Part shown: in pieces, positions 11,890-23,012 of the stretch
Layout: every line of letters starts with the position of its first letter
Position numbering within the stretch: position 1 is the stretch's first letter
Origin: Flaccisagitta enflata
Taxonomy: Eukaryota > Chaetognatha > Sagittoidea > Aphragmophora
DNA: 64,000 nucleotides
Reading direction: 5' to 3'
Assembly (NCBI GenBank): GCA_965153355.1
Contig: OZ231127.1
Coordinates: 81,592,001 to 81,656,000 of the forward strand
The notes under the pieces: generated by a model
What the model was told of the DNA's origin: nothing
Databases searched by the model: none
The model's input: the letters and a program-made list of their open reading frames with translations, nothing else
Program-made: the position numbers and the translations under genes

Positions 11890-12095
11890 TATTCGTCTGT
11901 CAGTATGTCTGAATCTGACTGTCTGTCTGTTTGTCTGCGTCTTTGTCTGTCCGTCTGTCTTTCTGTCTGTCTTTTTGTCTGTCTGTCGGACTGTCTTTCT
12001 GTCTATCTGTCTGTCTGTCTGTCTCTCAGACAAATCGATATAAAAAGAAAGCCATATTGTAAATCTTTTCTCTTTCATGTGACCCTACTATCTCC

Positions 12096-12160
<65 letters not shown>
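11890..12160. repeat. (GTCT)n and (TC)n microsatellites
   Basis: An imperfect GTCTGTCT tract to about 12,030, then a pure CT tract at about 12,096-12,158. Confidence 0.95.
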
Positions 12161-12161
<1 letters not shown>

Positions 12162-12264
12162 TAGCTACCAGTAAAGGCGGCTCTCGCCGACCGGAAAAAA
12201 ATCGTAAGATTGTTTCTGTTTTTTTTTTTTCAGTTTCTTTTTTCTCCTCATTGCATTCACGCCC

Positions 12265-12908
<644 letters not shown>

Positions 12909-13299
12909 CTGCTGAACTCATTTTTGTTGTTACATAGGGCCCAAAATTGAGATCGATGAAAAATATCGATCTTTGAAAAATTCGCGGAAAATGTGAAAAA
13001 AATAAAAAAAGATTAAAAAATTCATAGCGCCTAAAGTATTGGTCCCACAGTGCCCTGCTTTTTTCCAGAAGGTGTAAAAAAGTGCCCTCTTTCACCCTGT
13101 ACCAATTTCAACCCCAGCCTCGGGCGAGCCTAGTTCTGACCCAACTTCCTCAAATTGTCCCAAGCGAAAAAAGGAAACATTAATTCCTAACCCGGAACTC
13201 AAAAAATCGAAAAACGTTTTTCGATTTTTTTCCCAATAAGAATAAGATTCTGACCAAAACGGGTCTCAATGTCGCGATCGCGCACACACACGTTAAAGA

Positions 13300-13301
<2 letters not shown>

Positions 13302-13376
<75 letters not shown>
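13302..13376. repeat. (CA)n microsatellite
   Basis: An uninterrupted CA tract of about 37 units, immediately upstream of a MITE. Confidence 0.97.
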
Positions 13377-13379
<3 letters not shown>

Positions 13380-13410
13380 ATGCAGCCTCCGAGAGCGATG
13401 AAAATAGCTA

Positions 13411-13844
13411 CACTTTTTTTTTTTATAAGAGACAGCTTTTTTGAACTCAGCCTGGGTGTTCTTAAATTTTTGTCTGTTTTCAGCCTGAAATTCTCTTAAA
13501 GTGTTCTTAATTTGTTCGATGTTCATAAATGTTTAAATTGTATAAAAATACCTTATTTAGAGCAGTTGTAACTTAAACTTGATAATTGTTATATTTTCTT
13601 TAATGTAATGCCTGATTTCATAGGCAAACTAATAAAAGAAGTTGTTTTCATAGATAAACAACCTCTATTTCTGAAAAATTTGAATTAAATTCACTTTTTA
13701 GATAAGAAACTTGAATAAAATTGTTTTCAAAAATAGCCAAAGCTGAATCTCAGCCTGGGCATTCTCTTATTTTGTTCTTAAAATTTCGGCAAATCTCAGG
13801 CTCATGTCTCTTATAAACTGGTCTCTTATAAAAAAAAAAAAGTG
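13411..13844. mobile_element. TA-flanked MITE, CACTTTT family
   Basis: Ends CACTTTTTTTTTTT and its complement AAAAAAAAAAAAAGTG are flanked by TA (13,409-13,410 and 13,845-13,846). Subterminal ATAAGAGAC and GTCTCTTAT match, and internal CAGCCTGGG and TTCTTAAA words are shared with other copies. It is 434 bp and AT-rich inside. Confidence 0.88.
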
Positions 13845-13855
13845 TACCAGTAAAA

Positions 13856-13882
13856 CAAGGCCGGATACACAGCTACAGGCCT
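13856..13882 (+). repeat. Isolated family S head
   Basis: Only the leader (ACAAGGCCGGATACACAGCTAC) is present. The rest of the repeat is absent. Confidence 0.6.
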
Positions 13883-14037
13883 GTATATTATTGAGTTCCC
13901 CCCCCCCCCTGGTGGGAGGGGAAAAATATTAAAGGGTCTAGAGATGGGGAAGGAAATCCAAGGGGGGGGGGGAATGATAAAAAAAGGAAATTTGGGGAAA
14001 ATATAACTTTTAACAGTACCAAATCATAAAACACAAT

Positions 14038-14205
14038 TAGTAAAACACAATTTAACACTATTTAAACTTTACCTACATTGTTTTATAGCTATATGGGGAA
14101 GAAAATCATAGACATAAGAATGCGACGCTACGCGTCGCGGGGAAAAAAATCAAAGCCAGGGGGGGGGGGAAATCAAAAGCGACTCAATGATATACACCCC
14201 TGCAC
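14038..14205. repeat. Dispersed repeat with CG-rich hairpin (copy 2)
   Basis: Matches 11,040-11,172 and 31,262-31,410. Its hairpin is GCGACGCTACGCGTCGC followed by GGGGAAAA, and the tail ends in ATATACACCCC. Homopolymer C and G runs flank it at 13,900-13,975 and 14,158-14,170. Confidence 0.7.
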
Positions 14206-14211
14206 AGCTAC

Positions 14212-14301
14212 CTTCCAATGTTCTTAGCAGGTTCTTAAATTTGTGACGATTTGAAGCCTAACGTTCTTATAAACTTGGTTCTCATAGAATAAAAAAAAGT
14301 G
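14212..14301. mobile_element. Truncated MITE, CACTTTT family
   Basis: Only the right end is present: GAAGCCTAACGTTCTTATAA and AAAAAAAAGTG followed by TA. The left half is missing. Confidence 0.65.
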
Positions 14302-14615
14302 TAAGCGAAGCAAGCATAACGAAGCAAGTGAGTAGCGTGAGCGGTGCGAGCGAAAGAACGTAGCGAGTGACCGTGTGGCCCGTTCAAAATGCGATTGTCT
14401 GTGACAAGAAACGCGCCCCAAGTCAATGATCAAGCTTCGAAATCCACTGGCCGCCTTTTGTTATCTGTTCCTCGTGATTGCCAGTGAATGATTCGCGAGG
14501 CTCACTTTATTTCGCGCGTGTAATTGTTGTACGTAATTGCCGGAGCAACAAAAGATTCTTAGAGGTAATGAGACGAGTGATTTTGGAATTTCATTCCCAG
14601 TCTTGAGTTATTGCT

Positions 14616-14685
14616 AAACAAGGCTGGATACACAGCTACCCTAGTCGCTTGCAGGTGGGCAGGAGCGATGATAGAGAAGGTCAGA

Positions 14686-14777
<92 letters not shown>

Positions 14778-14778
14778 T
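14616..14778 (+). repeat. Truncated family S copy running into (AG)n
   Basis: The head (AACAAGGCTGGATACACAGC), arm region AGTCGCTTGC and GGTGGGCAGGAGC are intact. The copy then breaks into an AG microsatellite (about 14,685-14,775). Confidence 0.75.
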
Positions 14779-15059
14779 TGAGAGATATTGAGAGATTTTT
14801 GAATATTGACGTAAGTTTGAAATGACTTAAGGTGCAGCAAGTGGATGCGTCAATCCAGTGTTTTGATGAAAATTTAAATGTAAGTTTTAATCAGCCAAAG
14901 CTTCCTTTCTCACACAATGATGTGGAGTATTTATTTGGATGGGATCATTTTTGTATCTTTCCTACGAAAATATGGTCTGATTTTCAGATATCTAAATAAA
15001 ATGAAAAACAAACTGTGGAGGTGGGAGGGACGTTGACCGGCTATCAACGCATCCAAGCG

Positions 15060-16919
15060 CCATAGGCTTAGGTGTTTGGGTGGTTTTAGGGGTGTCGGTG
15101 ATGGTGATTTGGGGGTTTTGGGTGGTGGTTGGGTATATAACGCCTCTGGGATGCCCAAACCACCCATAGTGTTGGTGATTTAGGTGTTTGGGTGGTTTTA
15201 GGGGTGTCGGTGATGGTGATTTGGGGGTTTTGGGTGGTGGTTGGGTATATAACGCCTCTGGGATGCCCAAACCACCCATAGTGTTGGTGATTTAGGTGTT
15301 TGGGTGGTTTTAGGGGTGTCGGTGATGGTGATTTGGGGGTTTTGGGTGGTGGTTGGGTATAAGACGCCTCTCGGATGCCCAAACCACCCAGTGTTGGTGA
15401 TTTAGGTGTATGGGTGGTATGAGGGGTGTCGCTGATGGTGATTTGGGGGTTTTAGGTGGTAGTTGGGTAAAAAACGCTCTGGGATGCCCAAACCACCCAT
15501 AGTGATTTAGGTGTTTGGGTGTTTGGGTGGTTTTAGGGGTGTCGGTGATGGTGATTTGGGGTTTTGTGGTGGTTGGGTATATAACGCCTCTGGGATGCCC
15601 AAACCACCCATAGTGTTATGATTTAGGTGTTTGGGTGGTTTTAGGGTGTCATGATGGTGATTTGGGGTTTTGGGTGGTGGTTGGTTATATTTGGCCTCTG
15701 GGATGCCCAAACCACCCATAGTGTCAGTGATTTAGGTGTTTGGGTGGTTTTAGGGGTGTCGGTGATGGTGATTTGGGGTTTTGGGTGGTGGTTTGGCATA
15801 TAACGCCTCTGGGATGCCCAAACCACCCATAGTGTTGGTGATTTAGGTGTTTGGGTGGTTTTAGGGGTGTCGGTGATGGTGATTTGGGGGTGGTGGTTGG
15901 GTGGGCATAAACGCCTCTGGGATGCCCAAACCACCCATAGTGTTGGTGATTTAGGTGCTTGGGTGGTTTTAGGGGTGCGGTGATGTGATTTGGGGGTTTT
16001 GGGTGGTGGCGGTATATAACGCCTCTGATGCCCAAACCACCCATAGTGTTGGTGATTTAGGTGTTTGGGTGGTTTTAGGGTGTCGGTGATGGTGATTTGG
16101 GGGTTTTGGGTGGTGGTTGGGTATATAATCTTCTAGATCAAACCACCCATAGTGTTGGTGATTTAGGTGTTGGGGTGGTTTTAGGGGTGTCGGTGATGGT
16201 GATTTGGGGGTTTTGGGTGGTGGCTGGGTATATAACGCTCTTGATGCCCAAACCACCCATAGTGTTGGTGATTTAGGTGTTTGGGTGGTTTTAGGGTGCT
16301 TGTGATGGTGATTTGGGGTTTGGGGGTGGTTGGGTATATAACGCTCTGATGCCTAAACCACCCATAGTGTTGGTGATTTAGGTGTTTGGGTGGTTTTAGG
16401 GGTGTCGGTGATGGTGATTTGGGGTTTTGGGTGGTTGGGTATATAACGCCTCTGGGATGCCCAAACCACCCATAGTGTTGGTGATTTAGGTGTTTGGGTG
16501 GTTTTAGGTGTCGGTGATGGTGATTTGGGGGTTTTGGGTGGTTGGGTATATAACGCTCTGGGATGCCCAAACCACCCATAGTGTTGGTGATTTAGGTGTT
16601 TGGGTGGTTTTAGGGGTGTCGGTGATGGTGATTTGGGGGTTTTGGGTGGTGGTTGGGTATATAACGCCTCTGGGATGCCCAAACCACCCATAGTGTTGGT
16701 GATTTAGGTGTTTGGGTGGTTTTAGGGGTGTCGGTGATGGTGATTTGGGGGTTTTGGGTGGTGGTTGGGTATATAACGCCTCTGGGATGCCCAAACCACC
16801 CATAGTGTTGGTGATTTAGGTGTTTGGGTGGTTTTAGGGGTGTCGGTGATGGTGATTTGGGGGTTTTGGGTGGTGGTTGGGTATATAACGCCTCTGGGAT
16901 GCCCAAACCACCCATAGTG
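15060..16919. repeat. 112-bp satellite array, about 16.5 copies
   Basis: The unit is 112 bp (start to start 15,169 to 15,281), containing GGTGATTTAGGTGTTTGGGT, GTATATAACGCCTCTGGGAT and GCCCAAACCACCCATAGTG. The GGGTGGTT and AACCACCC parts are complementary, so each unit can fold. Units at both edges are almost identical and those between about 15,390 and 16,560 carry many small deletions. Pro-Lys-Thr frames are translations of the unit. Confidence 0.95.
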
Positions 16920-16946
16920 GGGTAGCCGTGTATCCGGCCTTGTTCT
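16920..16946 (-). repeat. Isolated family S head, inverted
   Basis: Contains GGTAGCCGTGTATCCGGCC and TTGTT. It is inverted relative to the head at 14,616, so the satellite is bracketed by two inverted heads. Confidence 0.6.
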
Positions 16947-17522
16947 TCTTCTCTTTCTACTCCTCTCTCTACTTCTCTCTCAGCTCTTTCTCTCTCTGCT
17001 CCTTCCCTTTCTCTCTCCACTTCCTCTTTCTCTCTCGGCTCTTCCTTTACCAATTCCTGCTCTTCCTTTCTTTTCCTTCTCCTTTTATTCATTCTCTTAC
17101 TCTCTCTATTCCATCTTTTTCTCTCCTCTTTCCCATCTCTCTCTCCTCTTTCTGTTCTCTCTCTACTCTTTCTCTTCCCTCTCTCTATCTACTCCTTTTT
17201 CTCTCTCCTTCTCCTCTCTCTACTCCCTGTCTTTCTCTCTCCACTCCTTCTCTCTCTCTCTTGCTCTCTATTCTTCTCTCTCTACTCCTTCTCTTTCTCT
17301 CTCTACTCCTTCTCTTTCTCTCTCTACTCCTTCTCTTTCTCTCTCTACTCCTTCTCTTTCTCTCTCTACTCCTTCTCTTTCTCTCTCTACTCCTTCTCTT
17401 TCTCTCTCTAGTCCTTCTCTTTCTCTCTCGTCCCTCTCTCTCTCTCTTCTCTCTTCCTTTTCTTCCTACTCTTCCTCTTCCCTCTGTCTCTTCCCCCTCT
17501 GTCTCTTCCTTCTCATTCTCCT
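16945..17522. repeat. Polypyrimidine minisatellite, 21-bp unit
   Basis: Degenerate CT-rich DNA. A regular 21-bp unit (CTCCTTCTCTTTCTCTCTCT plus A) repeats about seven times at 17,280-17,430. Confidence 0.93.
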
Positions 17523-17544
17523 AGTGATTTAAAAGTTATTAATA

Positions 17545-18102
17545 TAGTAAATGTCGTCTAGACTTGGAAATATAGGAGATTTCAAAACAGGAAGATAAAT
17601 AAACTAAAAATACTGCTATTTCAAGTAGTAATTAATAAATATATGTTTATTGTTTATGAGTATTGGTTGTCATGAGACATTTCTATGTATTCACGCTTAA
17701 GTGTTAATATTTTAAGGAATTTTTTGAAAGAACATTCTTTAAAAAGAAATTTGTTATAAGTTTCCGATAATATGTTTTGTAAGAATATCACTTGTTTGGT
17801 GGTTGCTAAGGAGTATCACAGGGCTTTCACAGTGTTACACATAGTTTCGCTCTTTATCGTTTGAAAGTTGTAGTAAATTTTATTCTAAATAATGTTCTTT
17901 AACAAAAATTCAAAATATTGATAATTTAGTGTAAAGATATGGAAAGTTGCTTCCGTAACAAGTAACACTTATGAGCAATTAAGCATCCTTTTATTAGCTT
18001 ATATTCCAAATATCAGTCTCTTGAGTTTATTTGTCTTCCTATTATGAATTTTTTTTGTATTATGAATTCCTCGGTATTTCCAAGTCTGGACAACATCTAC
18101 TG
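17545..18102. mobile_element. TIR element related to the 2.66-kb MITE
   Basis: The right end reads CATCTACTG followed by TA and the left end TAGTAAATG preceded by TA. AGACTTGGAAATA near the left recurs inverted near the right, as does GGAAGATAAATAAACT. The inner GTAAGAATATC and GTTGCTAAGGAG words resemble the middle of the 2,658-3,259 element, suggesting one diverged family. Confidence 0.72.
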
Positions 18103-18164
18103 TACAATATTAATCTTTTAATCTTTTAATCTTTTTTATTTTGTTAGATTTTATAAAGTAACGT

Positions 18165-18270
18165 TCCTCTTTTCAAATCTTGAGGCTAAGCATATTTTTA
18201 AGATTTTTTTAATCTTATAGCTAAATCTTAGGCTGCTGTTCCTATGAAAAGTGTTCTTATGAAATGAATT
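18165..18270. mobile_element. Degraded MITE, CACTTTT family
   Basis: Retains the right-half motifs (CTTGAGGCTAAGCAT, GGCTGCTGTTCCTAT, GTGTTCTTAT) but lost both termini. Confidence 0.45.
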
Positions 18271-19170
18271 GAATAAAACGCGGCCGTGACCAGTGACGGT
18301 GGTGTTTGCTAATCCCCCCCCCCCCTTGTGCAAAGGTGGCGATGTAAACGCCGACCCCGCTACATCCAATTCGACGGGGCAGTTGTTCATGGCTCCCCAA
18401 GCGTGCGAGAAGTTATTGTATACTACGGCCCCACACATGTGAGTTACGATATGGTTATGGCGGTCTCCCACCCCTAATCAAGAACCTGGTTAGTCGAGGG
18501 GTTCTTTAATCAAGTAAGCAATCAAAGCGTCTTGAGGGAATGAACATCATGAAAGAATAGAGAAAGAGATGAAGCAGAACAAGTGACGCAGGTTTACTAT
18601 GGATGGGTAGCGCTGTATTTGAACCACCCTCTTTCGCACCTCACCCGATACACATATGCAACCGCAGCATCTAAATCACTAATGTTTACACTTTTCAACT
18701 TTATCATCATGGATCAATGGATGCATCGACGGACGCTCAGGCAAGGCCTCTTGGAAGGTCGCGAGTACACAACGTAGAACAAGGGGACAAAATTGAATGT
18801 ATTTAGTATCGCTGATTTGGAGAGGGAGAGAGAAACTGATGGTATGCATTCAAAAGAAAGGACCAATTCAATTTGAATATTCCTTGGGTCTCGATCTTTA
18901 CAAATCTTTGTGTCGAGTCTTATGACAGACTGTCTCAGGCGCGGCGCATCGGTTTTGCAGCGGAGGTTAAAAATGGATGTGCATGTGTGGAAATAACATT
19001 CAGTTGCTTACGCGCTACATGCTACATGTAACGAATAAGGTAAAAATGAAAATCAGTAGTGAATCATACCAAATTCGAAACTTCAAGATCAAATGAGATG
19101 AATTAGATGGTGTAGATGTCACATTTTTTCATATCCCAATTGTCAAGGTCCTTACACCCTCACCTCATAA

Positions 19171-19173
<3 letters not shown>
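18271..19173. other. Intergenic DNA, no gene established
   Basis: Mostly unique sequence. Around 18,320-18,470 both strands are open with protein-like composition, but there are no splice partners and the two strands compete, so no gene is called. Confidence 0.4.

Positions 19174-19214
<41 letters not shown>
19174..19214. repeat. (GA)n microsatellite
   Basis: A GA tract of about 20 units. Confidence 0.9.
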
Positions 19215-19218
<4 letters not shown>

Positions 19219-19249
19219 TGTAAGACAGAGACACAATGTAACTTCCATG

Positions 19250-19660
19250 GCCAAGGCGGATTTTCCTCTTACTCTTACTCTTTTGTTACTTTACTGTAAT
19301 TCCAGTAAATGACCCACAATTTACTTGCTTACTTTCAGTAATTTACTTTTTTACTCTCTTACTCTGTTGCTTTTTTACTTTCTTACTCTCTTACTTTCTT
19401 ACTTTTTACCTCCTCTATAATTGGCTTTCTTGCTTTCCTACTTACTCTTTTACTCGGTTACTTTCATTGGGGTAGATTTTTGGGGTAGATTTTTGGGGTA
19501 GATTTGGGGTAGATTTGGGGTAGATTTTTGGGGTAGATTCATTGGGGTAGATTTTTTGCTTTACTTTACCCAATCATTGGTAAAAGTTGCTATGCCGATA
19601 GTAAGTTACCAAGTTCTTACTTTTTTACCTTGGTAAATATGCCATTTTTCAGTAACTGAA
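19250..19660. repeat. TTACTTT-rich region with TGGGGTAGATTT repeats
   Basis: Irregular TTACT/TTTCTTAC repeats surround about seven copies of a TGGGGTAGATTT unit (19,467-19,555). No gene is seen. Confidence 0.75.
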
Positions 19661-19740
19661 AAACTCCTCTCCTCCAAAATTCCTCTTCCTCTCCAAAGTT
19701 CCTCTCCTCAAAATTCCTCCTTTCCAAAATTCCTTCTTTC

Positions 19741-19860
19741 CACTTTGAAAACATTAGTCGATTTGGTGGAATCAGTCGTAGGGTAAGACTGAAATTTTAA
19801 AACTTCGCCCATTACATCGGGTTTCACTCTTAATAGTCACTGGTAACGGGAATTTGCCAA
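19741..19860 (+). repeat. Terminus of the CACTTTGAAAACATT repeat family
   Basis: Starts CACTTTGAAAACATTAGTCG and continues TTTGGTGGAATCAGTCGTAG. The same start, with the outside sequence differing, occurs at 32,202, 42,243, and inverted at 47,910 and 56,279, so this is an element end. Confidence 0.7.
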
Positions 19861-20342
19861 AAACTAAGCCCTACGTCCCTCCCGATATTTCATAAAAAAT
19901 AACACCAAAAAAGCAAGTCTAGTTCTGCGGGATGTTGATGCCAGAACAAACAGACATGTACCTTACAAGTGACAGTATTTGATGCTTATTCTTGCTGTGT
20001 AATCCAGAAATTGTTTCTCTCATGCCGTTTGGTAGTACACAAATTTCAAGTTTGATGCAATGTGGCTGTTCTCCGATGGACGTCGACACTAAGAGTTCGA
20101 TATAGCCAGCTCTGTTGCCCCAAAATAATTCATTCGTCGCATTTTTGGATCCAACACGGTCCAACTCTTTTATTCATCTTCAATAAAAAAATGAGCTACG
20201 TCTAAAACGAGAGTTTCTCCTTGCCTTGATCCAAATGTGGTACAACGTTTTTCCTGCTAGCTCTTTCTTCTGAGAGTGACTTTCTGAGTCAACTTATCCT
20301 CGTCACTACTAGCATGTGCTTATGTGTTAATATCGATCTGGT
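19861..20342. other. Intergenic DNA, no gene established
   Basis: Mostly unique sequence. One minus-strand open frame at 19,919-20,164 has protein-like composition but no recognisable domain, splice site or partner. Confidence 0.4.
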
Positions 20343-20491
20343 TAACAAAGCCAGATACACGGCCATCAGTTGCGGACGGGTGGGCAGGTGCGGAAATGCG
20401 CGTTTTTCCACTTTTTGACTCGTGCTTACGGACCGATGGACGGACGGACGGACAAAGCCTTTTATAGAGTTGCGTGTCCGCAACTAAAAAG
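20343..20491 (+). repeat. Family S repeat, AGTTGCGGAC subtype
   Basis: The leader ACAAAGCCAGATACACGGCC is followed by arm AGTTGCGGAC (20,368-20,377). GGACGGACGG units follow, then AAGCCTTTTATAGAG and the 3' arm GTCCGCAACT (20,476-20,485), an exact complement, then AAAAAG. Confidence 0.88.
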
Positions 20492-20639
20492 AAACTCAAC
20501 TAAGGGCAACAGTAGGGGAGGGTCTGGCGAGGGCAGAAAAGCGAACGGATCGATGATTGATGAATGCGGCAGGGAGAAACAGAGCAAACGGTCATCAAGC
20601 TAAGAAATTTGTCATGTGTATCATAACAAGTACCCCGGG

Positions 20640-20685
20640 GGTACAACGATGCGTCCACATGCGGCTTAACTTGTTTATGACAACT

Positions 20686-20755
<70 letters not shown>

Positions 20756-20884
20756 ATTGCATCAGCTCAATGTCATAACCTGATGCGATTGTTTTCAACT
20801 CGAGCGTGACGGACCAACCAACGGATGGACGGACGGACGGACGGACAAAGCCTTTTATAGAGATGCGTGGACGCATCTAAAAAC
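20640..20884 (+). repeat. Family S repeat, GATGCGTCCAC subtype with internal (CT)n
   Basis: The 5' arm GATGCGTCCAC (20,648-20,658) is an exact complement of the 3' arm GTGGACGCATC (20,867-20,877). The tail AAGCCTTTTATAGAG and CTAAAAA is as in other copies. A CT microsatellite (20,691-20,752) lies inside. Confidence 0.82.
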
Positions 20885-21424
20885 ACGCGTAAATCAATGA
20901 TGTCAATGAAAATGAAAATCATTGGAACACATTCGATCCTATCTATTTTTGATGAGTCCCTTCATCTCTAAAAGAGGGTCTGTCTATTAGTCGGTCCTTT
21001 GGTTCATCCGTCGCTCCATCGATGCGTTGCTCTGTCGCGTCGGTACATTTCTCAGTTGTCTTGCCACAATGAGCTCTTGCAATGAATGAAATGATCAATA
21101 TCCATGTTTTGAGAGCCTCTAACTGTTCTCTCGGGAATCCCGGCAGCCTGTCTCTCAGTTCATGCATTCAGCGCAAAACTCGCTTCACGCAGTGACCCAG
21201 TCAGGATGCATCGTTGCCCGGTCGGGCTTGATCTTCGCGTAAGTGCAAAGTAAGAAATAAGGGGCAAGGTAAAAAATATGGCGAACACAGTCGCGTGGGG
21301 GTGTGCTCGGGTAGCGTGGGACGGACTTAAAATAGAGGAAAGAAGGGTAGAAAGAAAGACAGACAGAAAAAAAGAAAGAGAGAAAGAAAAAACAGGCAGA
21401 ATTGAAAAAAAAAAGAATGAGAAA
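20885..21424. other. Intergenic DNA
   Basis: No gene recognised. An A/G-rich purine tract lies at 21,335-21,425 (AGAAAGAAAGACAGA type), and a short inverted family S tail-like piece (TCTAAAAGAGGGTCTGTC) at about 20,965. Confidence 0.45.
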
Positions 21425-21610
21425 ACCAAGGCCAGATACACATCTTTTCCACGGCTACTCTAGTCGTCGATGGTTGGCCGAGCCAGTACAACGTAACCAA
21501 GACTAATCTACAACCCTCAGAACTGTTTTGGACAGTCAGACAGACCGACCCACCATCGGCGGAACGGATTTACACTGCAAAGTACAAAGTTATGTGTCCG
21601 CGACATAAAC
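21425..21610 (+). repeat. Family S repeat, degraded
   Basis: The leader ACCAAGGCCAGATACACATC, a GGCTACTCTAGTCGTCGATG block, CAGACAGACCGACC units, and GTGTCCGCGACAT at the 3' end. The arms pair poorly. Confidence 0.6.
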
Positions 21611-21634
21611 GGAGAGAAAGCCATGAAAGAACAA

Positions 21635-21858
21635 GTGACATGGGGTCACAATATCGTTTCGGACGGATGGGCAGGGGCATCCAACCGCCATCCACACCCC
21701 AACCCTCCCCCAACACTCAAATTTACACAAAAAGTATCGGAAACGCTCGTTTTCCCACTTTTCAACTCGATCACCATGACGGACGGACGGACCGGCGGAC
21801 CAATGGACCAACAGACGGACGGACAAAGCCTCTTAAAGAGCTGCGTGTCCGCAACTAG
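21635..21858 (+). repeat. Family S-like repeat with GTGACATGGGGTCACAATATC head
   Basis: Begins with the AAGTGACATGGGGTCACAAT head (itself an inverted repeat, GTGAC/GTCAC), also present at 43,688. It continues with GGATGGGCAGGGGCATCC and GGACGGACGG units and ends GAGCTGCGTGTCCGCAACT. Confidence 0.65.
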
Positions 21859-21889
21859 AAAGAAAAGAAAAAAAGAAACGAATGAAAAC

Positions 21890-22066
21890 AAGGCCGGATG
21901 GACGGTTACCCTAGTCAAGTGCGAGTGGGGAAGGGCTGTATTTGAGGTCATAAGAGCATTTGGGCAGGAGCAGTGTGGCCAAAGACCGACTAGAATACCG
22001 AATGACAGACTGACAGACCGACAGACCAACAGAGCAAGGTGTAGAGTTGGGTAGCACGTGATTAAA
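21890..22066 (+). repeat. Family S repeat
   Basis: Leader ACAAGGCCGGATGGACGGTT, arm AGTCAAGTGC, ACAGACCGACAG units, AGCAAGGTGTAGAGTTGGG and arm GCACGTGATT. The arms match at 8 of 10 positions. Confidence 0.75.
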
Positions 22067-22114
22067 TCAAAACTAGGTCATCAGACTAATCTCGTAGTGG
22101 AGTAGGACAGCAGA

Positions 22115-22603
22115 TGGTCACTGCAAATCCGGACCAAAGCGTGAATTTTTTTTTACATAATCCTCATGATGTATATGAAAGATTCAGAAGGGGTGCCCTC
22201 ATATACGGGCCCTTCGGGGGTCCCTAGGGGCCCCCAAAAAAGCCCATTGAGAAATAATTTTCAAAAAAGTGTCTTCGAAAGGGGGGTCAAAACAATAGGA
22301 AATTACCTAATTTGCCTAGATCCAAGGTCCTGTAGACAAAATTTTTTTTTTCAAAAACTTAGAAATTTTTGGGTCGGGTTCCCCCAAATTTATCCGAAAA
22401 TTATTTCAAAAAAAAAGTTCTCTGAAAGGGGGGTCAAATCAACTGGAAATGATCTAATTTGCCAAGATACAAAGCCCTGGAAACAACTTTTTTTTTTAAC
22501 TTGGCTGTTTTTTTTTTTTGTGCCGGATGGATGGACCAATGGACGGACCAACAGACAGGCCAACAGACTGACAAAACGGGATGTAGAGTCGCTTGCACGT
22601 GAC
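22115..22603 (+). repeat. Dispersed repeat with CATATACGGGCCCTTC block and family S tail
   Basis: Shared with the two composites (39,680-40,165 and, inverted, 49,965-50,455): TGCAAATCCGGACCAAAG, GTGCCCTCATATACGGGCCC, paired GGGGGGTCAAA blocks, and a family S tail (GACAAAACGGGATGTAGAGT) with CGCTTGCACGTGACT. Open frames across it are not conserved between copies and it is not called coding. Confidence 0.8.
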
Positions 22604-22619
22604 TTCACACATTATAATC

Positions 22620-23012
22620 AGGTTTTTATTGGGACTTAAGTGAATCATATCTGTAATAAAATGGTCAAAATAAAGACACAGTGTACTTAAAATGCACAGC
22701 AAATACAGCAAACACTTCAATGAATCTTGTCAAACAAAGTTTCTCCAGGTAGCAATACCTCATTCACTGGAAAAGGGGGGGGGGGGGCGGGATTGGGCAA
22801 TTAGCCCTAAATAAACTAAGCAATCTGCTTTCATCTTTTAAAGAAATCATTTATCCTTTTTTACACATAATTAGCTTTTTATTGAGACTTAAGTGGATCA
22901 CATTTGTAATGAAATGGTCAAAATGAAGATACATTGTACAGCAAATCCACAACAAACACAGCAAACACTTCAATGAATCTTGTCAAACAAAGTCTCTCCA
23001 GGTAGCAATACT
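22620..23012 (-). repeat. Tandem 3' untranslated duplication with poly(A) signals
   Basis: About 150 bp (TTTTATTGNGACTTAAGTG through CAAACAAAGTNTCTCCAGGTAGC) occurs twice, at about 22,621-22,770 and 22,872-23,022, separated by a G-rich run. The second copy overlaps the 3' end of the exon that stops at 23,013. On the minus strand each copy carries AATAAA (22,878-22,883 in the nearer one), so the duplication includes the probable polyadenylation signal. Confidence 0.65.

Noticed and set aside
15060-16919. Pro-Thr-Lys rich open frames across the 112-bp satellite
   Set aside because: 112 is not a multiple of 3, so frames rotate through the same unit. No start, splice or conservation signal.
18151-18471. 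Minus-strand frame with protein-like composition
   Set aside because: The plus strand of the same stretch looks equally coding, the C-terminal third is a MITE remnant, and there are no splice partners.
19467-19555. TGGGGTAGATTT repeats as interstitial telomere
   Set aside because: The unit does not match TTAGGG or other known telomere repeats and it is short and internal.
19919-20164. 81-codon minus-strand frame
   Set aside because: Composition is reasonable but there is no domain, no splice site and no neighbour; not enough to call.
22166-22639. 157-codon plus-strand frame starting MMYMKDSEGVPSYTG
   Set aside because: It lies in a dispersed repeat and the frame is broken in the copies at 39,676 and 50,404, with no sign of purifying selection.
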